Shown here piece by piece: positions 34,779 through 43,224 of a stretch of 64,000 nucleotides of DNA. The stretch is from positions 2,356,001 through 2,420,000 of the forward strand of contig NZ_CP172882.1 of the NCBI RefSeq assembly GCF_050529585.1, given 5' to 3'. Both the position numbers and the translations under genes were made by a program. The notes below the pieces were generated by a model. That model ran no database searches. It had not been told where the DNA came from and saw only the letters and a list, made by a program, of their open reading frames with translations. The first letter of the stretch is position 1, and every line of letters starts with the position of its first letter. This stretch comes from Enterococcus_D sp050529585. Its GTDB lineage: Bacteria; Bacillota; Bacilli; Lactobacillales; Enterococcaceae.

Positions 34779-35099
34779 TTACTCGCCAATCAACGTCAAT
34801 GCTTGATCTAAGACTTTTTCACCATTCATCATGCCATAATCAGCCATATTGATCACTTCTAATGGAATGCCTTTTGGTGCTAGGCGTTTTTCGAAGTCAC
34901 CTTTCATAAAACGTACTTGTGGTCCCAATAATAGTACGTTGACATCTTTACTTTCTAGATGTTGATCAGCTTCTGATGCTGACACTGCGAAGATATCTGT
35001 TTCTAAACCTTTCGCTTCAGCAGCTTTTTGCATTTTTGTTACGAGTAAACTTGTACTCATCCCTGCAGAACAAACTAACATGATTGTTTTTTTTGCCAT
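34779..35099 (-). CDS. Orphan PTS lactose/cellobiose-type EIIB component
   Basis: A 106-residue phosphocarrier of the Lac/Cel PTS family. Cys10 in IMLVCSAGMSTSLLV is the phosphorylated residue. The start at 35099 (MAKKTIMLV) has GGGAG 8 bp upstream; a longer frame upstream lacks an RBS and overlaps the promoter. No EIIA or EIIC gene is adjacent and the gene has its own promoter and terminator. It either serves a permease encoded elsewhere or acts as a regulatory phosphocarrier. Confidence 0.9.
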   Translation of the reverse strand: MAKKTIMLVCSAGMSTSLLVTKMQKAAEAKGLETDIFAVSASEADQHLESKDVNVLLLGPQVRFMKGDFEKRLAPKGIPLEVINMADYGMMNGEKVLDQALTLIGE

Positions 35100-35147
35100 A
35101 TCGAACACTCCCTGAGTTTTAAAAATAAGATAACATTTCCTATCTCT

Positions 35148-35175
35148 AGTATAAATCAAGTTGCGAATTTGTCAA
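35148..35175 (-). promoter_or_regulatory. Promoter of the PTS IIB gene
   Basis: Perfect -35 TTGACA (35175-35170), 16-bp spacer and TATACT (35153-35148). The -35 overlaps the stop codon of the upstream DUF7662 gene. Confidence 0.85.
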
Positions 35176-35471
35176 CGCTTTCTATCTATCAGCCAATTTG
35201 ATTTAACCAATCTGTTGAAAACAATATACTCCTTTTTTAGATTCACATGAACCACCTCATATCCTGCATTCAACCATGCATAAGCCCCGTTTTCAGGATG
35301 GCGATAATCATTGGCCCACCAATCACTATTTGTGCGGGCACTTCGCGGCAAACCAGTTGCCGGGAAAAGAAATTCATCAAATTGGGTAAATGTCAACGTG
35401 ACTTGCGACCCGCCGTTGTTTTTAAGATAATGGGTGATTGAATCGTACTTCTTACGTCTGCCCAGCGTCAC
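35172..35471 (-). CDS. DUF7662-like small protein
   Basis: A 99-residue protein with the pattern YDSITHYLKNNGG...VTLTFTQFDEFL...LPRSARTNSDWWANDYRH...AWLNAGYEVVHVNLKKEYIVF. This resembles the domain of unknown function now called DUF7662, found in small stand-alone proteins and beside nucleic-acid enzymes. Function unknown. The start is GTG at 35471 with a strong AAAGGAGG placed rather close (2 bp); a CTG two codons later would have ideal spacing. It is divergent from the YigZ-family gene. Confidence 0.6.
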   Translation of the reverse strand: MTLGRRKKYDSITHYLKNNGGSQVTLTFTQFDEFLFPATGLPRSARTNSDWWANDYRHPENGAYAWLNAGYEVVHVNLKKEYIVFNRLVKSNWLIDRKR

Positions 35472-35511
35472 CGCCTCCTTTGGTTTAATTATTTCACGAT
35501 CCTAATGGTAT

Positions 35512-35540
35512 TTGTATCTTGCGCCAAGTTTGCCTATACT
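35512..35540 (+). promoter_or_regulatory. Promoter of the YigZ-family gene
   Basis: TTGTAT (35512-35517), 17-bp spacer, TATACT (35535-35540), 17 bp upstream of the start codon. Confidence 0.65.
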
Positions 35541-35557
35541 ATAGGTAAAAGGAGGCG

Positions 35558-36217
35558 ATGAACATCGAAACCTATCGCACGATTCGTGAGAATGGTCAAA
35601 GCGAGATCGAAATCAAAAAATCACGCTTTATCTGTTTCTTAAAACGAATCCAAGATGAAGAAGAAGCCAAACAATTTATCCAACAAATCAAAAAAGAGCA
35701 TTGGAAAGCCAACCACAATTGCAGTGCGTATGTTTTAGGATTCCATAACGAGATCCAGCGTAGCAGCGATGATGGTGAGCCCAGCGGTACAGCTGGTGTG
35801 CCCATCTTGGAAGTTTTGAAAAAAAATCAATTGATCAACGTAGCCGCTGTCGTCACGCGCTATTTTGGCGGAACGAAATTAGGTGCTGGCGGCTTGATCA
35901 GAGCCTATTCCAACGCCACCTCAACTGGCTTAAATGAAGTCGGGCTTGTAGAAGGCGTCTTCCATCAATCACTGATTTTGACGATCGAATATCCTTTATT
36001 GGGTAAATTGCAAAACTATTTGGAGCTGCAGCAAATCGTTGTCAAAAGTATCGACTATACGGACAAAATCAATTTAACATTGATGGTGCCTGATTCAGAG
36101 AAACAACAAATTGAAGCAGCATTGATCGATCTGTTGCAAGGACAAGTCACGATCAAACACGGTGCAGCCTCTTATGTCGAGCAACCCGTCACGCCTATTT
36201 CAGGACCCAATGACTGA
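35558..36217 (+). CDS. YigZ/YvyE family (IMPACT-type) protein
   Basis: A 219-residue member of the UPF0029/IMPACT family. The N-terminal domain carries the signature AYVLGFHNEIQRSSDDGEPSGTAG and RYFGGTKLGAGGLIRAY; the C-terminal DUF1949 domain follows from about residue 140. Function unclear; related proteins affect translation or peptide metabolism. Its place next to comFA matches the yvyE position in Bacillus. The RBS AAAAGGAGG lies very close to the ATG. Confidence 0.88.
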   Translation: MNIETYRTIRENGQSEIEIKKSRFICFLKRIQDEEEAKQFIQQIKKEHWKANHNCSAYVLGFHNEIQRSSDDGEPSGTAGVPILEVLKKNQLINVAAVVTRYFGGTKLGAGGLIRAYSNATSTGLNEVGLVEGVFHQSLILTIEYPLLGKLQNYLELQQIVVKSIDYTDKINLTLMVPDSEKQQIEAALIDLLQGQVTIKHGAASYVEQPVTPISGPND

Positions 36218-36261
36218 TTCTGCTACACATCAACTACCAACAAGTCCACCATGACCAAATT

Positions 36262-36325
36262 TAAAAAAAAGCCGATAAGATTGCGAATGGAACATTTTTT
36301 CCATTTATGCACTGACTATCGGCTT
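36262..36325 (-). terminator. Terminator of the GntR gene
   Basis: Outer 9-bp arms (36269-36277 and 36317-36325) enclose an inner AATGGAA...TTCCATT hairpin, followed on the minus strand by a T-run. Confidence 0.8.
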
Positions 36326-36347
36326 GTTTACGCTTGCGAATGATCGA

Positions 36348-37055
36348 TCACTTCTCCATATAAAATTCAAATCGATTGCCGGCATATTGCGTTCTAACAT
36401 ATTCAAATGGTTGACCATTTTCAAATGAGGTGATTTGACGCATCCGTAAAATTGCATCGCCTCGTTTCAAATCTAAATATTCTGCGATTTGTTCAGAAGC
36501 AACCATTGCAGAAATCGTTTGAGAAGAATGACCAATTTTATGATGACCTTTTTCTTCCAAAACTTTATAAAGCGACGAGATGATTTCTTCTTTACTTAAA
36601 TGACGAATCAATTTTTCAGGAATACTTGCGACTTCAAAACAAATCGGGACATCATCCGCATATCGGATCCTTTCCATGCGCAAAATCGTTTCATGTCCTG
36701 CAAGTTGCAACTTTTCCATTTCACTTGAACTTGGCGCTGTCAAAAAGTAGGCAACGGCTTTACTCGAAGGCACGCGGCCTAACGAATGCATGATTTCAGT
36801 AAAACTGGTCGTTCCAGTCATTTTCTCTTGAACCTTTTGACGAGCCACATAGGTGCCTGAGCCAATTTTACGCTCAAGGATCCCTTCATCAGCCAAAGTT
36901 TGAATGGCTTGTCTCAGGGTCATTCGACTCACACCAAATTGTTTCGACAGTTCTCGCTCAGAAGGCAATCGGTCGCCTATTTTATATGTATTATCTTCAA
37001 TATTTGCTTTGATTTGATCATGAATTTGAATATAAACAGGTAATTTTTCCACCAT
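36348..37055 (-). CDS. GntR/HutC family transcriptional regulator with UTRA domain
   Basis: A 235-residue regulator. The N-terminal winged helix (LPVYIQIHDQIKANI...RLPSERELSKQFGVSRMTLRQAIQTLADEGILERKIGSGTYV) is the GntR fold, and the rest is a UTRA ligand domain typical of sensors of sugar phosphates (NagR/YvoA, TreR). The start at 37055 has GGAGG 7 bp upstream. A palindrome of the NagR type in its own promoter suggests autoregulation. Its other targets and its ligand are not visible in the window. Confidence 0.88.
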   Translation of the reverse strand: MVEKLPVYIQIHDQIKANIEDNTYKIGDRLPSERELSKQFGVSRMTLRQAIQTLADEGILERKIGSGTYVARQKVQEKMTGTTSFTEIMHSLGRVPSSKAVAYFLTAPSSSEMEKLQLAGHETILRMERIRYADDVPICFEVASIPEKLIRHLSKEEIISSLYKVLEEKGHHKIGHSSQTISAMVASEQIAEYLDLKRGDAILRMRQITSFENGQPFEYVRTQYAGNRFEFYMEK

Positions 37056-37084
37056 ATACATTCCTCCGTTCCTCTTTATTATAA

Positions 37085-37097
37085 CTGGTATATACCT
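37085..37097. promoter_or_regulatory. Candidate GntR/HutC operator
   Basis: TGGTATATACC (37086-37096) is a palindrome that resembles the NagR/YvoA site core TGGTATAGACCA. It lies 30 bp upstream of the GntR start codon. A further TACCA half-site follows at about 37102. Confidence 0.5.
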
Positions 37098-37233
37098 AAA
37101 ATACCATTAAATGAGACAAAAAAAATGCTTGAAAATCAAAATCTATCGAATTTCTTCCCTAATTTTAAAGGATAAGAGAAAGTATTCGTAGACATTGAAT
37201 TTTCAAGCAATACGTATCAATCAATAAATTGGT

Positions 37234-40200
37234 TTAGTCAATTTGTCCAACCATTTCTGCAGCCATCGCTTTGTGGGCAGTCGCTAAGAGTAAACGAATG
37301 CGATTCAGCTGGTTGACTACCGATACGCCTGGATCATAATCGATTGCTGCAATATTTGCTTTGGGATATTGATGGCGCAACTCTTTCATGACCCCTTTCC
37401 CCACTACATGATTCGGTAAGCAGCCAAAGGGTTGCAAACAAATAATATTGTTGACATCATGCTTCAGAAGTTCAATCATTTCTCCCGTCAAGAACCAACC
37501 TTCTCCAGTATGGTTACCGATTGAAATGATTTTGCTCGCTTCATCCGCCAATTGATGGATCGAATCGATGCCATCAAAACGTGCGGATGCCCGCAAGGCT
37601 TTATCCATCGGTTTCTGGATTTTTTCGATCATGGCAATCACAAAATTTGCCAATAATTGACTTTTTTTGGCCATCCCCAAATGTTCATATCGCCATACTT
37701 GATTGTATAACGAATAGTTCATAAAGCCAACGATATCCGGTACTACTGCTTCCGCACCTTCCGCCTCTAATAGTCGGACAATATCATTGTTTGCTGTTGG
37801 TGAATATTTCACTAAGATTTCGCCTACGACACCGACCCGTGGTTTCCGTACTTCCGTTAAAGGAATCGTGTCAAAATCATGGATAATTTTTTTTAATTGC
37901 CGATTGAAAAGTGAAAAAGATCCATTACGCACATTTTTTTCGATTTTTTTGATCCATTCTTGATGGAGTTGATCTACAGATCCTTTGACTTGTTCATACG
38001 GTCGCGTACGATAGACCAAGCGCTCAAATAAATCACCATATAAAAATGCTACTGCGACCCGCTTCATCATAGGATAAGTGAAACGGAACCCCGGATTTGA
38101 CTCGACGCCTGCATTACCCAAAGAGATCGACACAACCGGTACTTGTGGGAAGCCTGCATCATTCAATGCTTTTCTCAACAAAGGAATATAATTCGTTGCG
38201 CGACATCCTCCCCCTGTCTGAGTCATCAACACACTGGTATTTTCAACATCATAAGCACCGCTTTGCAGCGCTTCTACTAGTTGACCAATCGAAATGATCG
38301 CCGGGTAGCATGCATCGTTATTGACGAAGCGTAAGCCGACATTGACCGCTTCTTGATCATCTGATGGCAAGCACACGACGCGATATCCTGACGCTTGCAA
38401 AGCGACATCTACCAATCCGCTTTGATGGATTGGTGATAACATGGGCAGTAACAGTGTGTGCTGTTTGCGCATATCCTTCGTGAAGGTGATTTTGGCTGGT
38501 TCTTCGAATTGTTTTTTTGGCTCAAAGTGCATTTTTTCTCGCTCATTGACTGCAGCTTTGAGTGAACGCAAACGAATACGAATCGCCCCCAAATTGGCTC
38601 CTTCATCGATTTTTAAGACGGTATATAATTTGCCGTATTGGGCCATGATTTCTTCGACTTGATCCGTCGTCACCGCATCGATACCACAACCAAAGGAGTT
38701 CAATTGTACCAATTCCAACTGTTTGTTTTTGGCTACTACACGCGCAGCGGCATACAATCGTGAATGATAGACCCATTGATTGACTACCCTCAGATTCCCA
38801 ACATTCCCTAAATGGGCAATACTATCTTCTGTCAGGACATGAAATCCTTCTTGCGTGATAACTTCTGCAATCCCATGATTGATTTCAGGATCCAAATGAT
38901 AGGGCCGACCGGACAATACGATCCCTTTTTGATTGGTCTCCATCAACATCCGTAATGTTTCTTCGCCCCTAGCAGCAATATCGGCTTTGAAATGATCCAG
39001 TTCTTCGAAACCATGACGTAAAGCAGCGGCAACCTGATCTTCTGAAAAACCGAAATCTTTGAAAGCTGCCGTCAATGTTTTGACCATTGAGCCTTCGTCA
39101 GCTAAGTTCAAAAAAGGACAACGATAATCGACTGACCCTTCACGAATCGCATCGACATTATTGCGAATCACTTCAGGATAACTTTGAACGATTGGACAAT
39201 TAAAGTGGTTTTCGGCACTCGCCGTTTCTTTCCGTTCAAAAATGACGCCTGGATAGAAAATCAAGGGTACTTCTTGATCGATCAATGCTTGAATATGTCC
39301 ATGAGCCAACTTGGCAGGATAACAAACTGTATCACTAGGGATCGTTTCGATCCCCTTTTCATATAAGTCTTTATTTGATCTAGGCGACAGTGTAACTCTA
39401 AACCCTAGTTCCGTAAAAAAGGTATGCCACAATGGATAATTTTCATATAAGTTCAATACACGAGGCATACCGATTTCTCCATGGATTGCCTCTTTCTTTC
39501 TTAAAGAACGGTATTTGAATAAGCGACGGTATTTTTCATCAACTAGATTGACTTTACGGTCTTCTTTTTTGATTTTGATGCGGGCGCCCCGCTCACAACG
39601 GTTTCCCGTAATAAATTTGCGGCCGTCAGAAAACAAGGTGACCGTCAACAAACAATTATTCTCACACAACCCACAATGGGTAAATTCTTTTTCTGCTTCA
39701 AAAGATTCCATTTCTGCTAATGATAGCAAGGTACTTTCTGTGCCTAATTCATAGTTTTCCAATGAAATCAAAGCAGCACCATACGCCCCCATCAGACCGG
39801 CAATCGATGGACGGACAACTTCCCGACCACTGATCAATTCAAAGGCCCGCAAGACGGCTTCATTATAGAAAGTTCCTCCCTGACAGACGATTTTTTCCCC
39901 TAAGTCCTCTGGTCGTCGAATCTTGATTACTTTATAAATGGCATTCTTGATCACTGAATAAGACAACCCCGCTGAGATATCACCAACTGAGGCGCCCTCT
40001 TTTTGGACTTGCTTCACTTTTGAGTTCATAAAGACCGTGCATCGTGAACCCAAATCAACAGGTGCCTTTGCACTGACAGCCGCTTGAGCAAAATCCCGTA
40101 CATCTTGATTCATCGATTTGGCAAAGGTTTCAATAAAGGAACCACATCCTGATGAACAAGCCTCATTCAATTGAATAGAAGATAATGCCCCGTCTTTGAT

Positions 40201-41481
40201 GGTCATGGCTTTCATATCCTGTCCACCAATATCTAAGATAAAATCTACTCCTGGCTGAAAATGATTGGCGGCTTTATAATGAGCCATTGTTTCTACTTCA
40301 CCAAGATCCACTTTTAAGGCATGTTTGATCAAATGTTCCCCATAGCCTGTAATCGTTGACTTGGCAATGAAGACATCTGCTGGCATTTTTTGATAGAGAT
40401 CTTTCAACACCGTCATAGTGGTTGTTAAAGGTTCTCCTTCATTATTGCCATAAAATGAAAAGAGTATATCCCCCACATCATTGATCAGAACCACCTTAGT
40501 GGTTGTCGATCCGGCATCAATACCTAGAAAAGCATGACCTTTGTGTTGTTGTAATGGTTTTTCTGATGCTACTGCTTCTTGATGACGCGTGCGAAAAGCA
40601 CGCAATGCTTCCTCATCAGAAAAAAGCGGTGGTAAAGTATCCGTAGGAATCAGTTTTCCTTGGTTGCCGTTGATCAAACGATCCAATAAAGTTTCGATCG
40701 TTAATTCATCTTCTGCATAAAGGGCTGCCCCCATAGCCACGAATAGTTGTGGATTTTCCGGAAAGATAATATCCTCTGCTGCCAAGTCCAATGTTTCGAT
40801 AAAACGTTGGCGCAATTCCGACATGAAATATAACGGACCACCTAAGAAAGCCACCTTGCCTTTGATTTTCCGGCCCGCCGCCAAGCCCGCGATCGTTTGA
40901 TTGACTACTGCTTGAAAAATACTGGCAGCGATATCCGCTTTTTCTGCACCTTCGTTGATCAAAGGCTGCACATCTGTCTTGGCAAAAACGCCGCATCTTG
41001 ATGCGATTGGATATAGCGTTTGATAGTCTTTCGCTAATTCATTGATCCCATTTGCATCGGTTTTCAGTAATACGGCCATTTGATCAATAAAGGCGCCTGT
41101 CCCGCCAGCACAACTGCCGTTCATTCTTTGTTCTAGTGCCCCTTCAAAAAAAGTGATTTTCGCATCTTCTCCACCTAGTTCAATCGCCACATCGGTTTCC
41201 GGAATAAAGGTTTCCACTGTTTCTGTACAGGCAATCACTTCTTGTACAAAAGGTATATGAAGGACATCTGCTAATCCCATACCGCCAGAACCAGTAATCG
41301 CTAAAGCCATCGGCTGCTCACCGATGATTTGTTTGGCTTCTGTCAGAATCTTTTGCGTTGCGCCTTGAATATCTGCAAAATGGCGCTCATATTTTGCAAA
41401 AATCGTCCTATTTTCTTCGTCAAGCACGACGAATTTGACGGTTGTCGAACCTACGTCAATGCCTGCTTTGAATTTTTTCAT
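37234..41481 (-). CDS. Acyl-CoA dehydratase activase fusion protein (BadF/BadG/BcrA/BcrD type), 1415 aa
   Basis: A giant protein made of two tandem ASKHA ATPase (activase) domains and a C-terminal dehydratase-like part. Domain 1 begins GIDVGSTTVK (residues 7-16) with Cys124 in NGSCAGGTGAF. Domain 2 begins GIDAGSTTTK (320-329) with Cys442 and Cys446 in ACSSGCGSF. Such cysteines hold a [4Fe-4S] cluster in 2-hydroxyglutaryl-CoA dehydratase activators. A cysteine-rich insert (CGLCENNC, NRCERGA) leads into DUF2229 and HgdB-like regions. The family is common in Firmicutes, but its substrate is unknown. The start at 41481 has GGAGG. A TetR gene is divergent. Confidence 0.88.
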   Translation of the reverse strand: MKKFKAGIDVGSTTVKFVVLDEENRTIFAKYERHFADIQGATQKILTEAKQIIGEQPMALAITGSGGMGLADVLHIPFVQEVIACTETVETFIPETDVAIELGGEDAKITFFEGALEQRMNGSCAGGTGAFIDQMAVLLKTDANGINELAKDYQTLYPIASRCGVFAKTDVQPLINEGAEKADIAASIFQAVVNQTIAGLAAGRKIKGKVAFLGGPLYFMSELRQRFIETLDLAAEDIIFPENPQLFVAMGAALYAEDELTIETLLDRLINGNQGKLIPTDTLPPLFSDEEALRAFRTRHQEAVASEKPLQQHKGHAFLGIDAGSTTTKVVLINDVGDILFSFYGNNEGEPLTTTMTVLKDLYQKMPADVFIAKSTITGYGEHLIKHALKVDLGEVETMAHYKAANHFQPGVDFILDIGGQDMKAMTIKDGALSSIQLNEACSSGCGSFIETFAKSMNQDVRDFAQAAVSAKAPVDLGSRCTVFMNSKVKQVQKEGASVGDISAGLSYSVIKNAIYKVIKIRRPEDLGEKIVCQGGTFYNEAVLRAFELISGREVVRPSIAGLMGAYGAALISLENYELGTESTLLSLAEMESFEAEKEFTHCGLCENNCLLTVTLFSDGRKFITGNRCERGARIKIKKEDRKVNLVDEKYRRLFKYRSLRKKEAIHGEIGMPRVLNLYENYPLWHTFFTELGFRVTLSPRSNKDLYEKGIETIPSDTVCYPAKLAHGHIQALIDQEVPLIFYPGVIFERKETASAENHFNCPIVQSYPEVIRNNVDAIREGSVDYRCPFLNLADEGSMVKTLTAAFKDFGFSEDQVAAALRHGFEELDHFKADIAARGEETLRMLMETNQKGIVLSGRPYHLDPEINHGIAEVITQEGFHVLTEDSIAHLGNVGNLRVVNQWVYHSRLYAAARVVAKNKQLELVQLNSFGCGIDAVTTDQVEEIMAQYGKLYTVLKIDEGANLGAIRIRLRSLKAAVNEREKMHFEPKKQFEEPAKITFTKDMRKQHTLLLPMLSPIHQSGLVDVALQASGYRVVCLPSDDQEAVNVGLRFVNNDACYPAIISIGQLVEALQSGAYDVENTSVLMTQTGGGCRATNYIPLLRKALNDAGFPQVPVVSISLGNAGVESNPGFRFTYPMMKRVAVAFLYGDLFERLVYRTRPYEQVKGSVDQLHQEWIKKIEKNVRNGSFSLFNRQLKKIIHDFDTIPLTEVRKPRVGVVGEILVKYSPTANNDIVRLLEAEGAEAVVPDIVGFMNYSLYNQVWRYEHLGMAKKSQLLANFVIAMIEKIQKPMDKALRASARFDGIDSIHQLADEASKIISIGNHTGEGWFLTGEMIELLKHDVNNIICLQPFGCLPNHVVGKGVMKELRHQYPKANIAAIDYDPGVSVVNQLNRIRLLLATAHKAMAAEMVGQID

Positions 41482-41518
41482 ACTTTGCCTCCATTTAAAC
41501 AACACATTGTTGAATAAC

Positions 41519-41535
41519 TAACAAACTGTTTGTTA
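41519..41535. promoter_or_regulatory. Perfect palindrome, likely TetR operator
   Basis: TAACAAACTGTTTGTTA is a perfect 17-bp inverted repeat (8-1-8). It sits in the spacer and -10 region of a plus-strand promoter (TTGAAT at 41510, TATAAT at 41534-41539), in the gap between the divergent activase and TetR genes. Confidence 0.7.
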
Positions 41536-41602
41536 TAATACTTATGTCTATTGTAAAACAATTCATTGATAATTCAACAAACAAAACAAGCCAAGGTGTG
41601 GG

Positions 41603-41635
41603 TTAAACAACAAAATAGATAAATCTGTTGTTTAA
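41603..41635. promoter_or_regulatory. Second inverted repeat in the activase/TetR gap
   Basis: TTAAACAACA (41603-41612) and TGTTGTTTAA (41626-41635) are perfect 10-bp arms separated by 13 nt, just upstream of the TetR RBS. It may be a second operator or a hairpin in the 5' untranslated region. Confidence 0.5.
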
Positions 41636-41654
41636 ATTGAGAGGAAGTTCACAT

Positions 41655-42260
41655 GTGAAAAAGACTGATCTTCGCGTACAGCGTACCAACAAATTAATTG
41701 TGGAAGCATTTATCCATTTAGTTGAAAAAAAAGGCTATGAACAAGTGACCGTTCAAGACATTGCTGACGAAGCAATGATCAATCGGGCCACATTTTATGC
41801 CCATTACAAAGACAAACAAGATCTATATGAGCGTATCTTTGATTTGGCACTAGATTCTTTCACTGAGATTCTTTCTTTGGAAGACTTGGTTCAAGGGAAT
41901 CGGATCAAATTAAAAAAAGTAGAAGTGACCATGACCAATATTTTCAAACATATCCATGAAAATCGTCAATTTTACTTGACGATTTTAGATGGCGCTGCAA
42001 TTGAGATCATTAGAAGGAAGTTAGGTGTTCTACTCACTGTACGCTATGACAAGATTTTCTCATCGCTTCGGATCACTGAAAGTGACATCGAAGTCCCTCT
42101 TGACTTTATTATTGAATATATCACATCGATCTTTGTGGGCACCTTGCATTGGTGGTTGACAGCCGAAACGACCATGGCGCCAAATCAACTGGCGAAGCTG
42201 GTCATTAAGTTGGTAGCAAACGGCCATTTAACAGTTTTGGGGATTGAGATCGAAGACTAA
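41655..42260 (+). CDS. TetR family transcriptional regulator
   Basis: A 201-residue regulator. The N-terminal helix-turn-helix is VTVQDIADEAMINRATFYAHYKDKQDLYERIFD; the C-terminal ligand and dimer domain is of the type found in DhaS-like TetR proteins. The start is GTG at 41655, because GAGGAAG lies 7 bp upstream and the nearby ATG is followed by an out-of-frame stop. It is divergent from the activase gene, and palindromes fill the gap, so it probably represses both. Confidence 0.9.
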   Translation: MKKTDLRVQRTNKLIVEAFIHLVEKKGYEQVTVQDIADEAMINRATFYAHYKDKQDLYERIFDLALDSFTEILSLEDLVQGNRIKLKKVEVTMTNIFKHIHENRQFYLTILDGAAIEIIRRKLGVLLTVRYDKIFSSLRITESDIEVPLDFIIEYITSIFVGTLHWWLTAETTMAPNQLAKLVIKLVANGHLTVLGIEIED

Positions 42261-42285
42261 AAAAACTGCCAGTGGCAGTTTTTTT
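42259..42285 (+). terminator. TetR gene terminator
   Basis: ACTGCC-AGT-GGCAGT hairpin with seven T residues, overlapping the stop codon region. The A-run on the other side makes it usable from both strands. Confidence 0.85.
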
Positions 42286-42304
42286 ACTGTATCTGCAGTA
42301 CTTG

Positions 42305-42472
42305 TTAATGATTTTTCGCCCGCCATTTGATCGTGTCTTGTGTTTGGCGTTGTTTTTTTACTTTAATGCCTTTAGGGGCTACATTGATGACATACTCATT
42401 CTTTTTCATGACATCATATACATGCTCTGCGGCTTCAGTGACTTTATCTTTGATATTCAATTTAAATTTCAT
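42305..42472 (-). CDS. Small basic hypothetical protein (55 aa)
   Basis: Fifty-five residues, highly charged and lysine-rich (MKFKLNIKDKVTEAAEHVYDVMKKNEYVI...GIKVKKQRQTQDTIKW). I do not recognise the family. No signal peptide or membrane helix. The RBS AGGAG lies 8 bp before the ATG at 42472. It lies downstream of two tRNA genes on the same strand. Confidence 0.6.
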   Translation of the reverse strand: MKFKLNIKDKVTEAAEHVYDVMKKNEYVINVAPKGIKVKKQRQTQDTIKWRAKNH

Positions 42473-42623
42473 TATTCCATCTCCTGTACTCTTTTCTTTA
42501 AGCCTATCGCAAATAAAAAAAATCTTCAACTTATAGCGCTTGATCTGCATGAGAAAAATCTGTAATAAATAACGAAAAAAGCAACGATAACAATCGCTGC
42601 TTTTTTCACTGAATCATTCTTGA

Positions 42624-42695
42624 CTGGGGTAGCTGGATTCGAACCAACGCATGACGGAGTCAAAGTCCGTTGCCTTACCGCTTGGCTATACCCCA
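42624..42695 (-). tRNA. tRNA-Gln (TTG)
   Basis: A 72-nt cloverleaf: acceptor TGGGGTA pairs with TACCCCA, the anticodon loop ACTTTGACT contains TTG, and the T-loop is GGTTCGAATCC. CCA is not encoded. Confidence 0.96.
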
Positions 42696-42703
42696 ATAAA
42701 TGG

Positions 42704-42784
42704 TGGAGGAGAGTGGATTCGAACCACTGAACCCTAAGGAACGGATTTACAGTCCGTCGCGTTTAGCCACTTCGCTACTCCTCC
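42704..42784 (-). tRNA. tRNA-Tyr (GTA)
   Basis: An 81-nt class II tRNA: acceptor GGAGGAG pairs with CTCCTCC, the anticodon loop contains GTA (GGACTGTAAATCC), and there is a long variable arm and a GGTTCGAATCC T-loop. It is 8 bp upstream of tRNA-Gln, so both are processed from one transcript. Confidence 0.96.
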
Positions 42785-42869
42785 AAAAGCTTTCTCAAAA
42801 ACCTGACAATAGTTATAATACCGAAAAAGATAACAAATTGCAAGAGCAAAATGCAACTTTTTCTAGAAA

Positions 42870-43103
42870 TTAATCATGTAAATTCCATTGACGAATGACC
42901 GTTTCGATAGCCGTTTCTAAACTTCTGCTGGCACCTAAATCTTCATCCCCTAAAAAGCTTTGAAACTCTTTTGGTCCCATTGTCATGATTTCGCCGATCA
43001 TTTTCTTACCGATGAACAATTGATTGACGGTATAATCTTTCCCGTGAATTGTTTTATTGGTTTCTTCGATCCGCACTTCGATATCTTTATTTTTTTTAGA
43101 CAT
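42870..43103 (-). CDS. DUF2969 family protein (77 aa)
   Basis: A 77-residue soluble protein: MSKKNKDIEVRIEETNKTIHGKDYTVNQLFIGKKMIGEI...FLGDEDLGASRSLETAIETVIRQWNLHD. This matches the DUF2969 family of Lactobacillales, function unknown. The start at 43103 has GAGAGG 8 bp upstream; the longer upstream frame lacks support. It lies between the tRNA pair and the liv operon terminator. Confidence 0.75.
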   Translation of the reverse strand: MSKKNKDIEVRIEETNKTIHGKDYTVNQLFIGKKMIGEIMTMGPKEFQSFLGDEDLGASRSLETAIETVIRQWNLHD

Positions 43104-43182
43104 GTCTGACACCTCTCTTCTCAAGCACTTCATTATTCTACCAGAAAATCGTGAAAAGCAAAAGCAAATCTCATTTGAAAAC

Positions 43183-43215
43183 AAAAAAAGTATGCCATAA
43201 TTGATTGGCATACTT
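43183..43215 (-). terminator. Terminator of the liv operon
   Basis: 10-bp arms (AAGTATGCCA and TGGCATACTT) with an 8-nt loop and a seven-base T-tract on the minus strand, 10 bp beyond the stop of the CBS-ACT gene. Confidence 0.9.
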
Positions 43216-43224
43216 TGGTGGAGC

